Under the pieces are notes generated by a model, which was not told the DNA's origin, did no database searches, and saw nothing but the letters and a program-made list of their open reading frames with translations. Below, in pieces: positions 1-9,110 of a stretch of 64,000 bases of DNA (positions are counted from its first letter, which is position 1; each line of letters begins with the position of its first letter). The stretch spans positions 496,001 through 560,000 of the forward strand of contig NZ_AP026769.1 of the NCBI RefSeq assembly GCF_026000295.1, read 5' to 3'. The DNA comes from Helicobacter suis HS1 (GTDB taxonomy: Bacteria; Campylobacterota; Campylobacteria; Campylobacterales; Helicobacteraceae). A program made the position numbers and the translations under genes.

Positions 1-780
1 GATCATGCTAAGATTCGATCGTATTTGCTTGCCAATACCCTTAAATCTATAGCCCAGAGTTTATCTAATACCCCCTTTGATAATATCTGGTTAGAAACAC
101 CTGATTTAACCCTTTATACTAACCACATCTTGCATATTTACCACACCCTTTTAGCCCCCTCTAACCATAGTTTAGAACGGTATTTAGAAACTTTCATGGT
201 AGATAATGCCGATAATTCCCCCCACATCACCCATAAATTAGAGCATGTTTACCATAGCCTAGAAAAACTCAAGAGTCGCTACTCACACCACGCTTGTTTT
301 AGCCATGAACAAGCAATTATCCACGATCAACATAATTTATCCATGATTTTAAGAATTTTATACACCCTAGATCAAAACCCCCAAGTTAATACCACAATTA
401 ATAATATTTCAGATGTACTTGCCTGTTTAGAGGCCTATGAAATCGTGCATAACACCCCCTTAGATGCTTTCATCAATAAAATTTTATACGGCGTGCATAA
501 AACGCCCATGCTCTCTTTTGATCTCCCCCATTTTAAACAACTTGAATCCCAAATTTTAGTCTTAAAAAAGGCCTTAAATGTTGACGATCACTTGCAAGCC
601 GAAAAATCTCTAAGAATGTTGGTTTCACAGATTTCTAATTCTTATACCCGTGTGCGTACCTTTGAAACCAAACATGAATCCATTGAAGAGACCAATACCT
701 ATTACCGCGCGCTTAGAAGCCAGCTGATTGCCATTAACACCTCTATTCATGGACCAAAGCTTAGTTTTAGTTATTTTTAA
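1..780 (+). CDS. Unidentified protein, 5'-truncated by window edge
   Basis: The reading frame is open from the first base, so the start lies left of the window; a TTG at 25 is only the first possible internal start. About 259 residues are visible. They are hydrophilic, rich in His, Asn and Leu, with predicted helical stretches and no signal peptide or membrane segment. I do not recognise the family. The gene is convergent with the antiporter gene and their 3' ends overlap by 14 bp, which suggests a compact, real gene end. It is probably cytoplasmic. Confidence 0.6.
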   Translation, partial: DHAKIRSYLLANTLKSIAQSLSNTPFDNIWLETPDLTLYTNHILHIYHTLLAPSNHSLERYLETFMVDNADNSPHITHKLEHVYHSLEKLKSRYSHHACFSHEQAIIHDQHNLSMILRILYTLDQNPQVNTTINNISDVLACLEAYEIVHNTPLDAFINKILYGVHKTPMLSFDLPHFKQLESQILVLKKALNVDDHLQAEKSLRMLVSQISNSYTRVRTFETKHESIEETNTYYRALRSQLIAINTSIHGPKLSFSYF

Positions 781-2263
781 ACATGCGCTTTAAACCATAA
801 AAAAGGGCTATTAAAAACAAAGCACCCCCGATAAAGCCCACTATCTTAGAAAGCGTGAGGCTAGCAATGAGAAAAGCAAGCATGGCACAGGCAGCCGTAA
901 GGGTGGCATAGGGTAGTTGGGTTAAAAAATGGCTTTGAACTGAACAGCCCGCCCCTGTGGCTGATAGAATGGTTGTATCTGAAATAGGCGAGGCGTGATC
1001 GCCATAAACCGCCCCTGATAAAATCGCTGAAACCACTAGCACAATATCACCCCCCACCACACTCACCATTGCTGTACCAATAGGAAGCATGATCGCAAAA
1101 GCCCCCCAACTAGTACCCGTGCTAAAGGCAATAAATCCTGAAATTAAAAATAACAGTAAGGGCATGAGTAAAAACACGCCCTGAAAATGTGCAATCAAAC
1201 TGGCTAAATACAATCCTGTTTGTAAATCATCTCTAATCATAGGACCAATTGCCCAAGCTAATACTAAAATCACAATCGCAGAGGCCATGCTTTTAAAGCC
1301 CTGATAGATCAAAGAAAAAAGGCTATTGGGTGGTAGATAGCGCCAAGCTAGAAAGAGACAAAAGATTAAAGAAACAATCCCCCCTACAAAGAGAGAAAGC
1401 GCGCTATTAATATGGCCTAAAATGTCTAAAAAATCTTTATGGGTGCCCCCTATATAGCCTGTATAAAACATTAAAATCGTAGTACTCACAAGAAGCATAG
1501 CAATGCTTAAGAGCAAAATAGAAAGGGGGGCTTCTTTGAGGGGTTGTAATTTTATATCTTGCACACCTACATTTTGGTATTTTTGCATGGCCGGTAAATT
1601 AATTTGCCAAAGAATGGTTAAAAACACAGCTAAAAGCGCAAACCACGCATAATAATTACTCAGCGTACTTTTAAGTAGCAAAGCAAAACCCTCTTTAAGC
1701 AAGGGCGAACCCTCATTTTGCATCACCCCCACGATGTAAGCCCCCCAACTAGAAAGCGGCACAAGCAAACACACAGGCGCTGAGGTTGAATCAATAATAT
1801 AAGCTAAGCGTTCACGGCTTGATTTGTGCGCATCATTTAGGGTTTTACTAATTTGGCCTACAATTAAGGCGTTAAAATAATCATCAATAAAAATCACAAT
1901 CCCGGCTATAAGTGCAATGCCTTCTGATTGGCGCGCGCTTTGCACATGGTTTTTAGCCCAACGCACAAAAGAATTAATCGCCCCGCTGCTAGCAATGATC
2001 TGGCTTAAAATCCCTAGTAGAATTAAAAAGCCAAAGACATATAGGCTATTTAAATTAGGGATTAGGCCTTGTGATTTTTTATGATAAAACACGGCGCTAA
2101 TCTTTGTGTAAAGATAGATCACAAGGCTAGAGAGATGCCCATCTGTGAGCAATAAAGCGCCTAAAACCATGCCGCTAAAAAGCGCAAGAGCAACTCTACG
2201 CGTAAAAATCACCATAGCAATTACAAAAAGAGGCACAAGTAGACTTAAGGGAGAATGTCCCAA
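767..2263 (-). CDS. nhaC: NhaC-family Na+/H+ antiporter
   Basis: A 498-residue polytopic inner-membrane protein with about 11-12 hydrophobic segments. It has the family's FIDDYFNALIVG motif at residues 125-136, the half-membrane stretch DSTSAPVCLLVPLSSW at 158-173, and a YGDHASPISDTT motif near residue 420. These are typical of NhaC-type antiporters, which exchange Na+ for protons in pH and sodium homeostasis. The length is normal. The ATG at 2263 lies just downstream of the tRNA-Ser gene on the same strand, so read-through from the tRNA cluster is possible. Substrate is inferred from family only; some members transport organic acids. Confidence 0.85.
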   Translation of the reverse strand: MGHSPLSLLVPLFVIAMVIFTRRVALALFSGMVLGALLLTDGHLSSLVIYLYTKISAVFYHKKSQGLIPNLNSLYVFGFLILLGILSQIIASSGAINSFVRWAKNHVQSARQSEGIALIAGIVIFIDDYFNALIVGQISKTLNDAHKSSRERLAYIIDSTSAPVCLLVPLSSWGAYIVGVMQNEGSPLLKEGFALLLKSTLSNYYAWFALLAVFLTILWQINLPAMQKYQNVGVQDIKLQPLKEAPLSILLLSIAMLLVSTTILMFYTGYIGGTHKDFLDILGHINSALSLFVGGIVSLIFCLFLAWRYLPPNSLFSLIYQGFKSMASAIVILVLAWAIGPMIRDDLQTGLYLASLIAHFQGVFLLMPLLLFLISGFIAFSTGTSWGAFAIMLPIGTAMVSVVGGDIVLVVSAILSGAVYGDHASPISDTTILSATGAGCSVQSHFLTQLPYATLTAACAMLAFLIASLTLSKIVGFIGGALFLIALFYGLKRMFKNN

Positions 2264-2282
2264 GAAATTCCTTAAGAGAATG

Positions 2283-2370
2283 TGGCCGGGAGAGAGGGAT
2301 TTGAACCCCCGGAGGTGTTACCCTCAACGGTTTTCAAGACCGCCGCTTTCAACCGCTCAGCCATCTCCCG
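2283..2370 (-). tRNA. tRNA-Ser (UGA)
   Basis: The minus strand folds as a class II tRNA: acceptor CGGGAGA pairs with TCTCCCG, anticodon TGA lies in CTTGAAA, there is a long variable arm, a TTCAAAT T-loop and an encoded CCA. The length of 88 nt suits serine. It is the last tRNA of a co-oriented Gly-trl-Leu-Cys-Ser cluster. Confidence 0.95.
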
Positions 2371-2392
2371 CTAAGTTTAAAAAGTTAAATTT

Positions 2393-2467
2393 TGGAGGCG
2401 ACGCCCGGATTTGAACCGGGGAATCAAGGTTTTGCAGACCCATGCCTTACCACTTGGCTACGTCGCC
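2393..2467 (-). tRNA. tRNA-Cys (GCA)
   Basis: Acceptor GGCGACG pairs with CGTCGCC. The anticodon loop reads CTGCAAA, giving GCA; the T-loop is TTCAAAT and CCA is encoded. It lies 22 bp from tRNA-Ser and 1 bp from tRNA-Leu, so a common precursor is likely. Confidence 0.95.
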
Positions 2468-2468
2468 A

Positions 2469-2555
2469 TGGTGCCCAAAGCCGGACTTGAACCGGCACGG
2501 TATTGCTACCGAGGGATTTTAAGTCCCTTGTGTCTACCTATTCCACCACCTGGGC
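2469..2555 (-). tRNA. tRNA-Leu (UAA)
   Basis: An 87-nt class II tRNA: GCCCAGG acceptor with G-U pairs to TTTGGGC, anticodon TAA in CTTAAAA, long variable arm and encoded CCA. It sits just downstream of trl on the same strand, the arrangement known for trl in H. pylori. Confidence 0.95.
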
Positions 2556-2600
2556 AAACAAACGCGGGCGCTATCCGCCCGGCGTTTTGGAAGCTAGCGA

Positions 2601-2910
2601 TCAGTCGCCTTTGACAATGGTTACATAGTGGCCGTAAAGTCCTAGTATATTTGTTACCTTACGATCCACAGACTTAATGGTTTTAATACCTCCTGCTTGA
2701 GCAGCTTTTTCTACCGAACAATCGCCAAAGGCGGCAATGCCAAGAATGCTATGACAAATTGCCTCATCCCTCTTAGAACCACTTTCATTATTTCCCGAAA
2801 CCGGAAGCGTTACACCCGTAAATAAAATTCCTACAGGGAAAGGTGATGCACAACCACTAACTAAAACGCCCACACACACACACACTTATAAGCTTAGAAA
2901 CGCGCAACAC
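2601..2910 (-). CDS. trl: TRL-like lipoprotein, signal sequence frameshifted at a GT repeat
   Basis: The mature part matches the TRL (tRNA-associated locus) family, small lipoproteins of unknown function named for their place between tRNA-Gly and tRNA-Leu, exactly as here. The lipobox is LVSGC. In the frame of the mature protein the only start is a GTG inside a GT tract (2885), directly after an in-frame TAA and with no signal-peptide charge. In another frame, a GTG at 2910 (or TTG at 2907) has a good GAAGGG ribosome site and encodes MLRVSKLISVCVC, a convincing signal start, but it hits a stop just after the repeat. One more GT unit would join both parts. The gene therefore looks OFF in this sequence, by phase variation or sequencing error. 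Confidence 0.75.
2871..2885 (-). repeat. GT dinucleotide tract (7.5 units) in trl signal sequence
   Basis: Fifteen bases of alternating GT on the coding strand, between a good upstream start (2910) and the lipobox of trl. A change of +1 unit (or -2) would restore a single frame. It is a candidate slipped-strand mispairing site. Confidence 0.8.
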
Positions 2911-2933
2911 TAAAAGCCCTTCAAGATGAATTT

Positions 2934-3008
2934 TGGAGCGGGAAACGGGGATCGAACCCGCGGCCCCGACCTTGGCAAGGTCGTGCTCTACCACTGAGCT
3001 ATTCCCGC
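2934..3008 (-). tRNA. tRNA-Gly (GCC)
   Basis: Acceptor GCGGGAA pairs with TTCCCGC. The anticodon loop reads TTGCCAA (GCC), the T-loop is TTCGATC and CCA is encoded. It is the first gene of the cluster and lies 23 bp ahead of the likely trl start. Confidence 0.95.
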
Positions 3009-3048
3009 ACAATAAAAACGCACATTTTAGCAACATTTACTTAACAAG

Positions 3049-4599
3049 TCAAGTTAAGCGCGTCTTTAAAAGTTGCTGGGTGTAGGGGTGTTTGGGGTTT
3101 TTAAAGATAACATCTACTTGGCCGCTTTCTACTACTTGCCCGCCTTTTACTACAAGAACACGATCGCACATGCTTTCAATGACATCTAAATCATGGCTAA
3201 TAAAAATATAGCTAAGGCGCATTTTTGCCTGTAACTCTAAAAGCAAATTAAGCACCACCTTTTGTAAACTCTTATCCAAAGCCGATGTGGGCTCGTCCAT
3301 TAAAACCACTTGTGGGCGGTTGATAATAGCCCGTGCAATGGCTACCCTCTGGCGTTGCCCTCCGCTTAACTCAAAGGGATAACAATCTAAATACTTAGCC
3401 TCTAATCCTACCGCTTCTAAACTCTCTATGGCTAAATTTTTATCTAAAGAGTTTGAGCCTTCTAATAAAATATCTTGTACACTCCAGCGGGGGTTTAAAG
3501 AGGCATAAGGGTTTTGAAAGACAATTTGTAGAGATTTTCTTAAGGGTCTAAAGGCTTTGGAGTTAAGCAAATGAATAGGCTTATTTAATAAATACATTTC
3601 TCCTTGACTTTTAGCAAGTTTTAAAATCCCTAGCGCTAGCGAACTCTTCCCACTACCAGATGCCCCCATGACGCCTAAGGTTTCTTGCGCGTGTAAACTT
3701 AAATTAACCCCGCTAATGGCCTGAAAAATGCGATCTTTGCCTAAAAATCTCTTTTTGGTGTAATGCACACTAAAATCTTTAAGGCGCAACACTTCTTGGG
3801 TGTTAGGCGGAGTGCTTTTTTTGCTAAGATAGCGCGCGTTTAAAAGTAGCTGTGTGTAGGGGTGTTTGGGGTTTTTAAAGAGTTCTTCTGTTGTGTTGTG
3901 CTCACAAATTTTACCCTTTTGCAAGACATAAACAGATTTAGCCACCTGTTTAATCGCCCCTAAATCATGGCTGATAATCAAAATAGCCATTTGGTTTTGC
4001 ACACTCAAGTACAAGAGTAAATCTAAAATCTGCTTTTGAATCTGCGCGTCTAAAGCGGTGGTGGGTTCATCACAAATTAAAAGCTTAGGGCGATTAATTA
4101 GTGCCATAGCCAAAGCCACGCGTTGGTTTTGCCCCCCGCTTAATTCATAAGGGTAGCGGTTAAGTAAATCTAAGGAGAGCCCCACTTGATTGATCACTTC
4201 CACAAGGCGGTTATGCGTGCTAGATTTAGAAAGTTTATTGTGTAAAAGAAGCGTTTCTAAAATCTGTTTATGGACTTTATGCAAAGGGTTTAAAGCTGAG
4301 AGGGGTTCTTGTGCGATATAGCCAATTTGTGCGCCTCTAATCATTCTTAATATAGAAGTTTTAAGGCTTAATAAATCCACACCCTCAAATATGATTTTTC
4401 CATGAGTGGCGCGTATAAAGGGCACAAGCCGTAAAATTAATTGGGCTAGCGAGCTTTTCCCGCTCCCACTCTCCCCTACTAAACCCACCCTTTGCCCGGG
4501 CAATACTTCTAAATTAATATCTTTTAAATAGAAATCCTGCCCGATTCTTGCTTCTAAATTTTGAATGCTAAGTAGGGGTCTACTGTCCGCTAAAGGCAT
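3049..4599 (-). CDS. yejF: Fused two-ATPase subunit of a peptide ABC importer (YejF type)
   Basis: About 516 residues with two tandem ABC ATPase domains. The first has Walker A GESGSGKS at 42-49, signature LSGGQ and Walker B LLICDEP; the second has Walker A GASGSGKS, LSGGQ and VVLMDEP. Each ends in the oligopeptide-transport C-terminal motif NPKHPYTQ. I chose the ATG at 4599, where family homology begins; it overlaps the permease end by 20 bp. A frame-open ATG at 4662 would overlap by 83 bp. It powers peptide uptake with the adjacent permease. No binding protein or second permease gene is nearby. Confidence 0.88.
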   Translation of the reverse strand: MPLADSRPLLSIQNLEARIGQDFYLKDINLEVLPGQRVGLVGESGSGKSSLAQLILRLVPFIRATHGKIIFEGVDLLSLKTSILRMIRGAQIGYIAQEPLSALNPLHKVHKQILETLLLHNKLSKSSTHNRLVEVINQVGLSLDLLNRYPYELSGGQNQRVALAMALINRPKLLICDEPTTALDAQIQKQILDLLLYLSVQNQMAILIISHDLGAIKQVAKSVYVLQKGKICEHNTTEELFKNPKHPYTQLLLNARYLSKKSTPPNTQEVLRLKDFSVHYTKKRFLGKDRIFQAISGVNLSLHAQETLGVMGASGSGKSSLALGILKLAKSQGEMYLLNKPIHLLNSKAFRPLRKSLQIVFQNPYASLNPRWSVQDILLEGSNSLDKNLAIESLEAVGLEAKYLDCYPFELSGGQRQRVAIARAIINRPQVVLMDEPTSALDKSLQKVVLNLLLELQAKMRLSYIFISHDLDVIESMCDRVLVVKGGQVVESGQVDVIFKNPKHPYTQQLLKTRLT

Positions 4600-5587
4600 C
4601 GCGCACCCCCTCCCCGATAAAAACGAGTAAAGAAAGTAAAGTTGCAGTAGCAAAAAACCCAACTAGGGCTAAATGGGGCGCATAGAGGTTATTTCTACCT
4701 TGATTGAGCAATTCACCTAAAGAAGCGCTCCCAACAGGCATGCCAAAGCCTAGAAAATCTAAACTCACTAAAGTAGTGATACTCCCTGCCATGACAAAGG
4801 GCATATAAGTAATGGTAGCCACAAGAGCATTAGGCAAAATATGATAAAAAATCACGCGCATATCACTCACCCCTAACGCATAAGAGGCCTTGACATAGTC
4901 CATATTGCGCCCCCTTAAAAATTCGGTGCGCACCACTTGGGCTAAACTCATCCAGCTAAAGGCCAACACTAATAACAAAAGCCACCAAAAACTAGGGGTA
5001 AACATGCTAGAGAGAATGAGCAATAAAAAAAGCATGGGTACAGCGCTCCAAATCTCTAAAAAGCGCTGGCCAAATAAATCAATAAAGCCGCCATAATAGC
5101 CCTGCAAAGCCCCCAAAGCCACGCCTAAAAACACGCTACACACGCTTAAAATCAGCCCAAATAAAATAGAAATGCGGTAACCATAAACTAGCCGTGCTAA
5201 CACATCGCGGGCTTGATCGTCTGTACCTAAAAGGTGTTTAAGACTTGGGGGAGTGGGAGCGCTTTGTTTAAGATCCATAATAATGGTGTTATAAGAATAG
5301 GGCACTAAGGGCCAGATTACAAAGGCATTTTTAAGAAGGTGTTCTTTGACATAAGGGTCTGTGTAGTCGGTGGTGGTGTAAAAATCCCCGCCAAAGGTGG
5401 TTTCAGGGTAATCTTTAAAAAGAGGAAAATAGCTTTTGTGATCTTTATAGATAAAAAGGGGTTTATCGTTGATCCAAAGCTCAGCACTACAAGAGAGCAA
5501 AAAAAGCAAACTAAAAATAATAAACGAATAAAGTGCCCGCTTATTAGCACAAAAAGCTTTAAGCCGTCTTTGAGAAAGAGAGGTCAT
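4580..5587 (-). CDS. yejE: Peptide ABC transporter permease (YejE type)
   Basis: A 335-residue inner-membrane permease. After one N-terminal membrane segment it has the long YejE-specific periplasmic stretch ([10 protein letters not shown] near residue 60, [11 protein letters not shown]), then five more segments with the BPD_transp_1 loop ([14 protein letters not shown]...ALGVSD..I..HILPN). YejE works with YejA, YejB and YejF to import oligopeptides in other bacteria; only E and F are present here. Start and stop overlap neighbours (ATGA with dcd, 20 bp with yejF), implying translational coupling. Confidence 0.87.
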   Translation of the reverse strand: MTSLSQRRLKAFCANKRALYSFIIFSLLFLLSCSAELWINDKPLFIYKDHKSYFPLFKDYPETTFGGDFYTTTDYTDPYVKEHLLKNAFVIWPLVPYSYNTIIMDLKQSAPTPPSLKHLLGTDDQARDVLARLVYGYRISILFGLILSVCSVFLGVALGALQGYYGGFIDLFGQRFLEIWSAVPMLFLLLILSSMFTPSFWWLLLLVLAFSWMSLAQVVRTEFLRGRNMDYVKASYALGVSDMRVIFYHILPNALVATITYMPFVMAGSITTLVSLDFLGFGMPVGSASLGELLNQGRNNLYAPHLALVGFFATATLLSLLVFIGEGVRDAFSGQ

Positions 5588-6144
5588 GGATTAATTTTAG
5601 GCAAAGTGATGCCTTGTTGTCCTTGGTATTTGCCTTGTTTGTCTTTATAACTAGTAGCACAGACACTATCGCCTTGTAAAAAGATCACCTGCGCGATGCC
5701 CTCATTGGCATAAACTTTAGCCGGTAAAGAAGTGGTGTTAGAAATTTCGATAGTAATATACCCCTCAAACTCCGGCTCAAAGGGTGTAACATTGACAATA
5801 ATCCCACAGCGCGCATAAGTACTTTTACCTAAACAAATGGCTAGTACATCTTTAGGCATGCGGATATACTCTATGCTATGGGCTAGCGCAAAGGCATTAG
5901 GTGGGATAGTGATAAAAGTTTGGGTGTGGATACTTTGGACTAAGCGCGGATCAAAGTTTTTAGGATCAACCACTCCTTTTTGTTGCTCAAAGAGCATAAA
6001 CTCCGTACCCACGCGTATATCATAGCCATAACTACTTAGCCCATAACTCACCATGCCCTTACTCACTTGATTCTCACAAAAGGGCTTAATCATGGCATGC
6101 TCTAGACTCATCTTTTTAATCCAAGTATCGGCCTTCAAACCCAT
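5584..6144 (-). CDS. dcd: dCTP deaminase
   Basis: A 186-residue cytosolic enzyme that deaminates dCTP to dUTP for thymidylate synthesis. The Helicobacter start MGLKAD, the [10 protein letters not shown] motif, [10 protein letters not shown] and [12 protein letters not shown] are all visible and are characteristic of Dcd. The ATG at 6144 follows a GGAGG-like site and fits the family length; an upstream ATG at 6210 would add 22 unrelated residues and run into the divergent rlmN promoter. The stop overlaps the yejE start. Confidence 0.95.
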   Translation of the reverse strand: MGLKADTWIKKMSLEHAMIKPFCENQVSKGMVSYGLSSYGYDIRVGTEFMLFEQQKGVVDPKNFDPRLVQSIHTQTFITIPPNAFALAHSIEYIRMPKDVLAICLGKSTYARCGIIVNVTPFEPEFEGYITIEISNTTSLPAKVYANEGIAQVIFLQGDSVCATSYKDKQGKYQGQQGITLPKINP

Positions 6145-6226
6145 ATAAACCTCCAAAATCCCCATTATAGCACAGCGATTTAAGCATTTTAGGGCTAAAA
6201 TGTGTATCAATTCTGAAAGGCTTTGG

Positions 6227-7309
6227 ATGCAATCGCTTTATAACCTGACTTTTGAAGAATTACAAACCTACGCCGCTGATCACCATTTTAAACCCTTTGT
6301 GGCTAAACAAATTTTTGCTTGGCTTTACCAGCGCTATGCCACCTCTTTTGATCAAATGCACAATCTACCTAAATCTTTAAAAACAACCCTGCAGAGGGAT
6401 TTTTGTATCCAGAATTTAAAGTTATTGGTTAAAGAATGTAGCCAAGATAAAAGTGAAAAATGTTTATTTGCCACCCACGATCAGCATAGCTTTGAAAGCG
6501 TGTTTATGGTGATGAAGGAAAAACAAATAGGGGATAAGGGGCAGATTTTAGCACAGGAAAAACTCACTTTTTGTTTGAGTTCACAGATTGGTTGTAAGGT
6601 GGGCTGTGTGTTTTGCGCCACAGCTAAGGGGGGATTTGTGCGCAATTTAAAAGCGGGTGAAATTGTAGAGCAGGTGGTGGCTTTAAAGCGCATGCATTCG
6701 CTAGAGCCTACTAAGGGGATTAATTTAGTGTTTATGGGCATGGGCGAACCTTTGCATAATTTTGAGCAGGTGGTGCGCTCTCTTAAGATTTTAAGCCACC
6801 CACATGGGCTTAATATTTCCCCCCGTCGCATCACCCTTTCAACAAGCGGCGTTGTGCCTATGATGGATATTTTAGGGGCACTTAATTTGGGTGTACAACT
6901 GGCTATTTCTTTACATGCGGTAAATGATGAATTGCGCTCTAAACTCATGCCCATTAATAAAACCTACAATATCCAAGAGTTAATAAAGGCCGCAAGGCGC
7001 TTTCCTATAGATGCGCGTAAACGGCTGATGTTTGAATATCTGGTGATTAAAGATTATAACGACGGGCTAGAGCATGCAAAAGCTTTGCTTAGATTGCTCA
7101 ATGGGTTGCGATCTAAAATTAATCTTATCCCTTATAACCCTACCACTCATTCTAAGTTTGAGCGCCCCGATTTAGAAAAAGTTAAGCAGTTTGCAGACTT
7201 TCTTAACCAAAGGGGTTTACTTTGCACAATGCGCCTCTCAAAGGGTTTAGACATTAGCGCAGCCTGTGGACAGCTTAGAGAAAAAACGCGCGGGATTAGT
7301 GGGGCGTAG
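6227..7309 (+). CDS. rlmN: 23S rRNA/tRNA adenine-C2 methyltransferase RlmN
   Basis: A 360-residue radical SAM enzyme that methylates A2503 of 23S rRNA and A37 of some tRNAs. The CxxxCxxC cluster ligands are at residues 123, 127 and 130 (CKVGCVFC). MGMGEPLHN and the C-terminal catalytic Cys region SAACGQL are present. I chose the ATG at 6227 because GAAAGG lies 6 bp upstream; an in-frame ATG at 6200 has a poorer site. It is transcribed divergently from dcd across about 80 bp. Confidence 0.95.
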   Translation: MQSLYNLTFEELQTYAADHHFKPFVAKQIFAWLYQRYATSFDQMHNLPKSLKTTLQRDFCIQNLKLLVKECSQDKSEKCLFATHDQHSFESVFMVMKEKQIGDKGQILAQEKLTFCLSSQIGCKVGCVFCATAKGGFVRNLKAGEIVEQVVALKRMHSLEPTKGINLVFMGMGEPLHNFEQVVRSLKILSHPHGLNISPRRITLSTSGVVPMMDILGALNLGVQLAISLHAVNDELRSKLMPINKTYNIQELIKAARRFPIDARKRLMFEYLVIKDYNDGLEHAKALLRLLNGLRSKINLIPYNPTTHSKFERPDLEKVKQFADFLNQRGLLCTMRLSKGLDISAACGQLREKTRGISGA

Positions 7310-7426
7310 CATTTTTAGAGATGCGTTTTTTAGAGGCCATTCAGTGTTATGGATTTTGGCAAAGTTTTAAATAAATAGATTTTAGGGTGGTTTAGATTAA
7401 TCTATGCGATCGTTTAGAATGATTTT

Positions 7427-7486
7427 ATGAAAATAAATAATTCATTATCCATTGGACAAGCTAGTAAAGTCTTAGGTGTTACTATC
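7427..7486 (+). pseudogene. Remnant of an IS607-type serine recombinase N-terminus
   Basis: ATG at 7427 encodes MKINNSLSIGQASKVLGVTI, which resembles the MerR-like helix-turn-helix at the N-terminus of IS607-family OrfA recombinases (SIGEASKLLGVS). It is cut after about 20 residues exactly where the inverted terminus of the neighbouring element begins (7482); the frame then runs 12 more codons into the terminus and stops. The rest of the recombinase is not found on the other side. Confidence 0.55.
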
Positions 7487-7664
7487 TTTCACCCTCCCCC
7501 CATTCCACCGCAAGCCCCTATTTAAGGGGCTTAACCATTTCCCTAAACCTCCCGATTTAGCCTAACTTTAGCACATTGGCACACATTCGGCACTCTTATA
7601 ACTTTAACGCTTTTGATCATAGCTATTTAAAGCCAACTTGTCAAGCCTCTCTAAGGCCTTTGTT
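7482..7664. repeat. Left inverted terminus (TIR-L)
   Basis: It begins CTATCTTTCA, followed by a 6-C tract, CATTCCACCGCAAG, a perfect hairpin and TTCCCTAAACCTCC. Blocks such as TTTAGCACA, TATAAC.TTAACGC, ATCATAGCTATTT and TGTCAAG follow. The same order is found on the opposite strand at the right end. The outer 70 bp are nearly identical; the inner part diverges and contains small indels. Confidence 0.8.
7512..7532. repeat. Perfect 8-bp hairpin in TIR-L
   Basis: AAGCCCCT-ATTTA-AGGGGCTT, about 30 bp from the outer end. The identical stem occurs at the right end. No T-run follows directly, so a simple rho-independent terminator is not obvious; it could be a structural recognition site. Confidence 0.75.
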
Positions 7665-7916
7665 TCTTAGGCTAGTGAGGCGTTTTTGGCTTTTGTGTGG
7701 CTCTGCGTGGCTGTATTAATCTAGTTTGGCTATATTTTTAAGCGCGCTAGCGCCACCTATGTAACCCTTAAATCTAGCTAATTTAAGCTATTTTTAAAGA
7801 GCGCCTTTTTTCTCTTTTTTTGGTTTCAATTATTCGTTATGCTAACCTTAACCCTTTATTACTTTACTCAATCTAGCTATATTGCACTGAACAATACAAT
7901 TATTAAGGCTATTTGC
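7665..7916. other. Non-coding leader between TIR-L and the cassette
   Basis: About 250 bp without a convincing gene. It contains the palindrome GCGCTAGCGC near 7745 and a T-rich stretch near 7805-7822. A TATATTTTTA box near 7730 could serve as a -10 region, but nothing decisive is visible. Confidence 0.4.
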
Positions 7917-8432
7917 ATGACTAATTTTAGGGCAGTGTTGCAGCGCTTGAAGTCTACTCCAGTAGTGAGCAAAAATTCTAAATCTGAAGCAGGCACTCTA
8001 GGAGAGTTCAAAGTTTATGATGAACAGGGGCAGGAAGTGCTAAGCCTTTATAGCATGGAGAACTTCGGAACGCCCACAGATAGCGCTAACCTTGATAAGC
8101 CAATTATCCCTCGCCTATATACTTTGCAATGGGCAAATAGTTCTGTTTGTGTCCCACCACTCTACCGCAAAGCCCATAAATTAGGTCTAAACAAGGCTAT
8201 TTGGCTACATGATCCTAATAATCCTAGATTTGCCGATCGCCGTATTATGATCCATGTTGGCAATAATGCTCTTGATACTCTAGGCTGTATTTTGCTAGGC
8301 ACTGGCTATAACGAACAAACAGGCCAGATCACTAACTCTACTAAGGCCGTTGAGCAGTTTTATAACTTTTGCGATACGCATGGCATTTCTAATATTGTCC
8401 TAGAAGTTAGAGGTTTAAAGTCTAATGCCTAA
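7917..8432 (+). CDS. DUF5675-family protein (phage-associated)
   Basis: About 171 residues from ATG 7917 (AAGG 9-12 bp upstream); an upstream in-frame ATG at 7839 would add 26 residues. The C-terminal 120 residues carry a pattern I associate with DUF5675: YTLQWANS, a Pro/Tyr/Trp-rich middle, RRIMIHVGNNALDTLGCILLG, then a spaced S.KAVEQFYNF. The conserved His-Gly-Asn and Gly-Cys pair suggest a catalytic site, but the family's activity is not established as far as I know. Such genes are often phage-borne near lysis genes, and a holin-like gene follows here. The gene overlaps the next one by 8 bp. Confidence 0.65.
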   Translation: MTNFRAVLQRLKSTPVVSKNSKSEAGTLGEFKVYDEQGQEVLSLYSMENFGTPTDSANLDKPIIPRLYTLQWANSSVCVPPLYRKAHKLGLNKAIWLHDPNNPRFADRRIMIHVGNNALDTLGCILLGTGYNEQTGQITNSTKAVEQFYNFCDTHGISNIVLEVRGLKSNA

Positions 8433-8739
8433 GTCCAATATTTTTAAAATGCTCTCAATTGGTGTTGTAAGTGTAGGTCTAACTCTCAGTATTGCCCAAA
8501 ATATCCATTACTTTTTACTCTATAATACCAGTATTGAAGCCCTTACTGCCTGTGCAGTCCAGCCCGATAAAACTTTAACGAATTATCCGGCTAGAATGGA
8601 TTTGATCGATGCCTTAAGCAATCACCCTAACAACAATACAATCGCTTCTAAAGTGCTAAGTGATTTGATCAAGCAAGCAAAGGCTTATGGGATTACTAAA
8701 TCCATGTTGATTGATGAGCTTACTAAGAAGCTTGATTAA
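8425..8739 (+). CDS. Small single-pass membrane protein, unidentified
   Basis: It has 104 residues. One hydrophobic helix at about residues 8-30 (IFKMLSIGVVSVGLTLSIA) is followed by a hydrophilic helical domain of about 65 residues. The topology resembles an inner-membrane spanin or a membrane-anchored lysis accessory, but there is no sequence proof. It overlaps the DUF5675 gene by 8 bp and the holin gene by 1 bp (TAATG), so all three are probably translated as one unit. Confidence 0.6.
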   Translation: MPKSNIFKMLSIGVVSVGLTLSIAQNIHYFLLYNTSIEALTACAVQPDKTLTNYPARMDLIDALSNHPNNNTIASKVLSDLIKQAKAYGITKSMLIDELTKKLD

Positions 8740-9032
8740 TGGATTTTATTGCTAGCGCGCTCAAGCTCCAACAATACGCCGAACTCTTGCCTATTGGGCT
8801 AATTGGCATTGTAGGGGGCACTCTAAATTACTTTAGTAGTGGGAGTAAAGGCCTGAAACACGCGTTTAAGTTTGCCTGTGTGAGTGGCTTTATTAGTCTA
8901 TGCGTGTTTACCATGCTTAGCGCTACCGATCTGCCATACATGGCCAAAGTCGGATTTAGTGCCAGTGTGGGCTACTTTGGGATTGATAAGGCTATTGAGG
9001 TGGTAAAAAATATTCTTAGTATCCGTAAGTAG
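8739..9032 (+). CDS. Holin-like membrane protein
   Basis: It has 97 residues with an N-terminal helix, hydrophobic segments at about 15-30, 43-62 and 66-85 and a short basic tail (SIRK). The ending DLPYMAKVGFSASVGYFGIDKAIEVV is typical of LydA-type phage holins, which form inner-membrane holes that release or activate a cell-wall enzyme. The context, directly behind a DUF5675 gene, supports a lysis role. Function is inferred. No other phage gene is nearby. Confidence 0.65.
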   Translation: MDFIASALKLQQYAELLPIGLIGIVGGTLNYFSSGSKGLKHAFKFACVSGFISLCVFTMLSATDLPYMAKVGFSASVGYFGIDKAIEVVKNILSIRK

Positions 9033-9110
9033 TCAAGTAGTCTCATGACAAAACAATCTCTTAAATTGCATTCTAAGCCCTTAGCTAACCAATTGCCATA
9101 CATATACTAT

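Noticed and set aside
2145-2614. Two plus-strand frames across the tRNA cluster
   Set aside because: They overlap tRNA-Ser, -Cys and -Leu, which fold clearly on the other strand.
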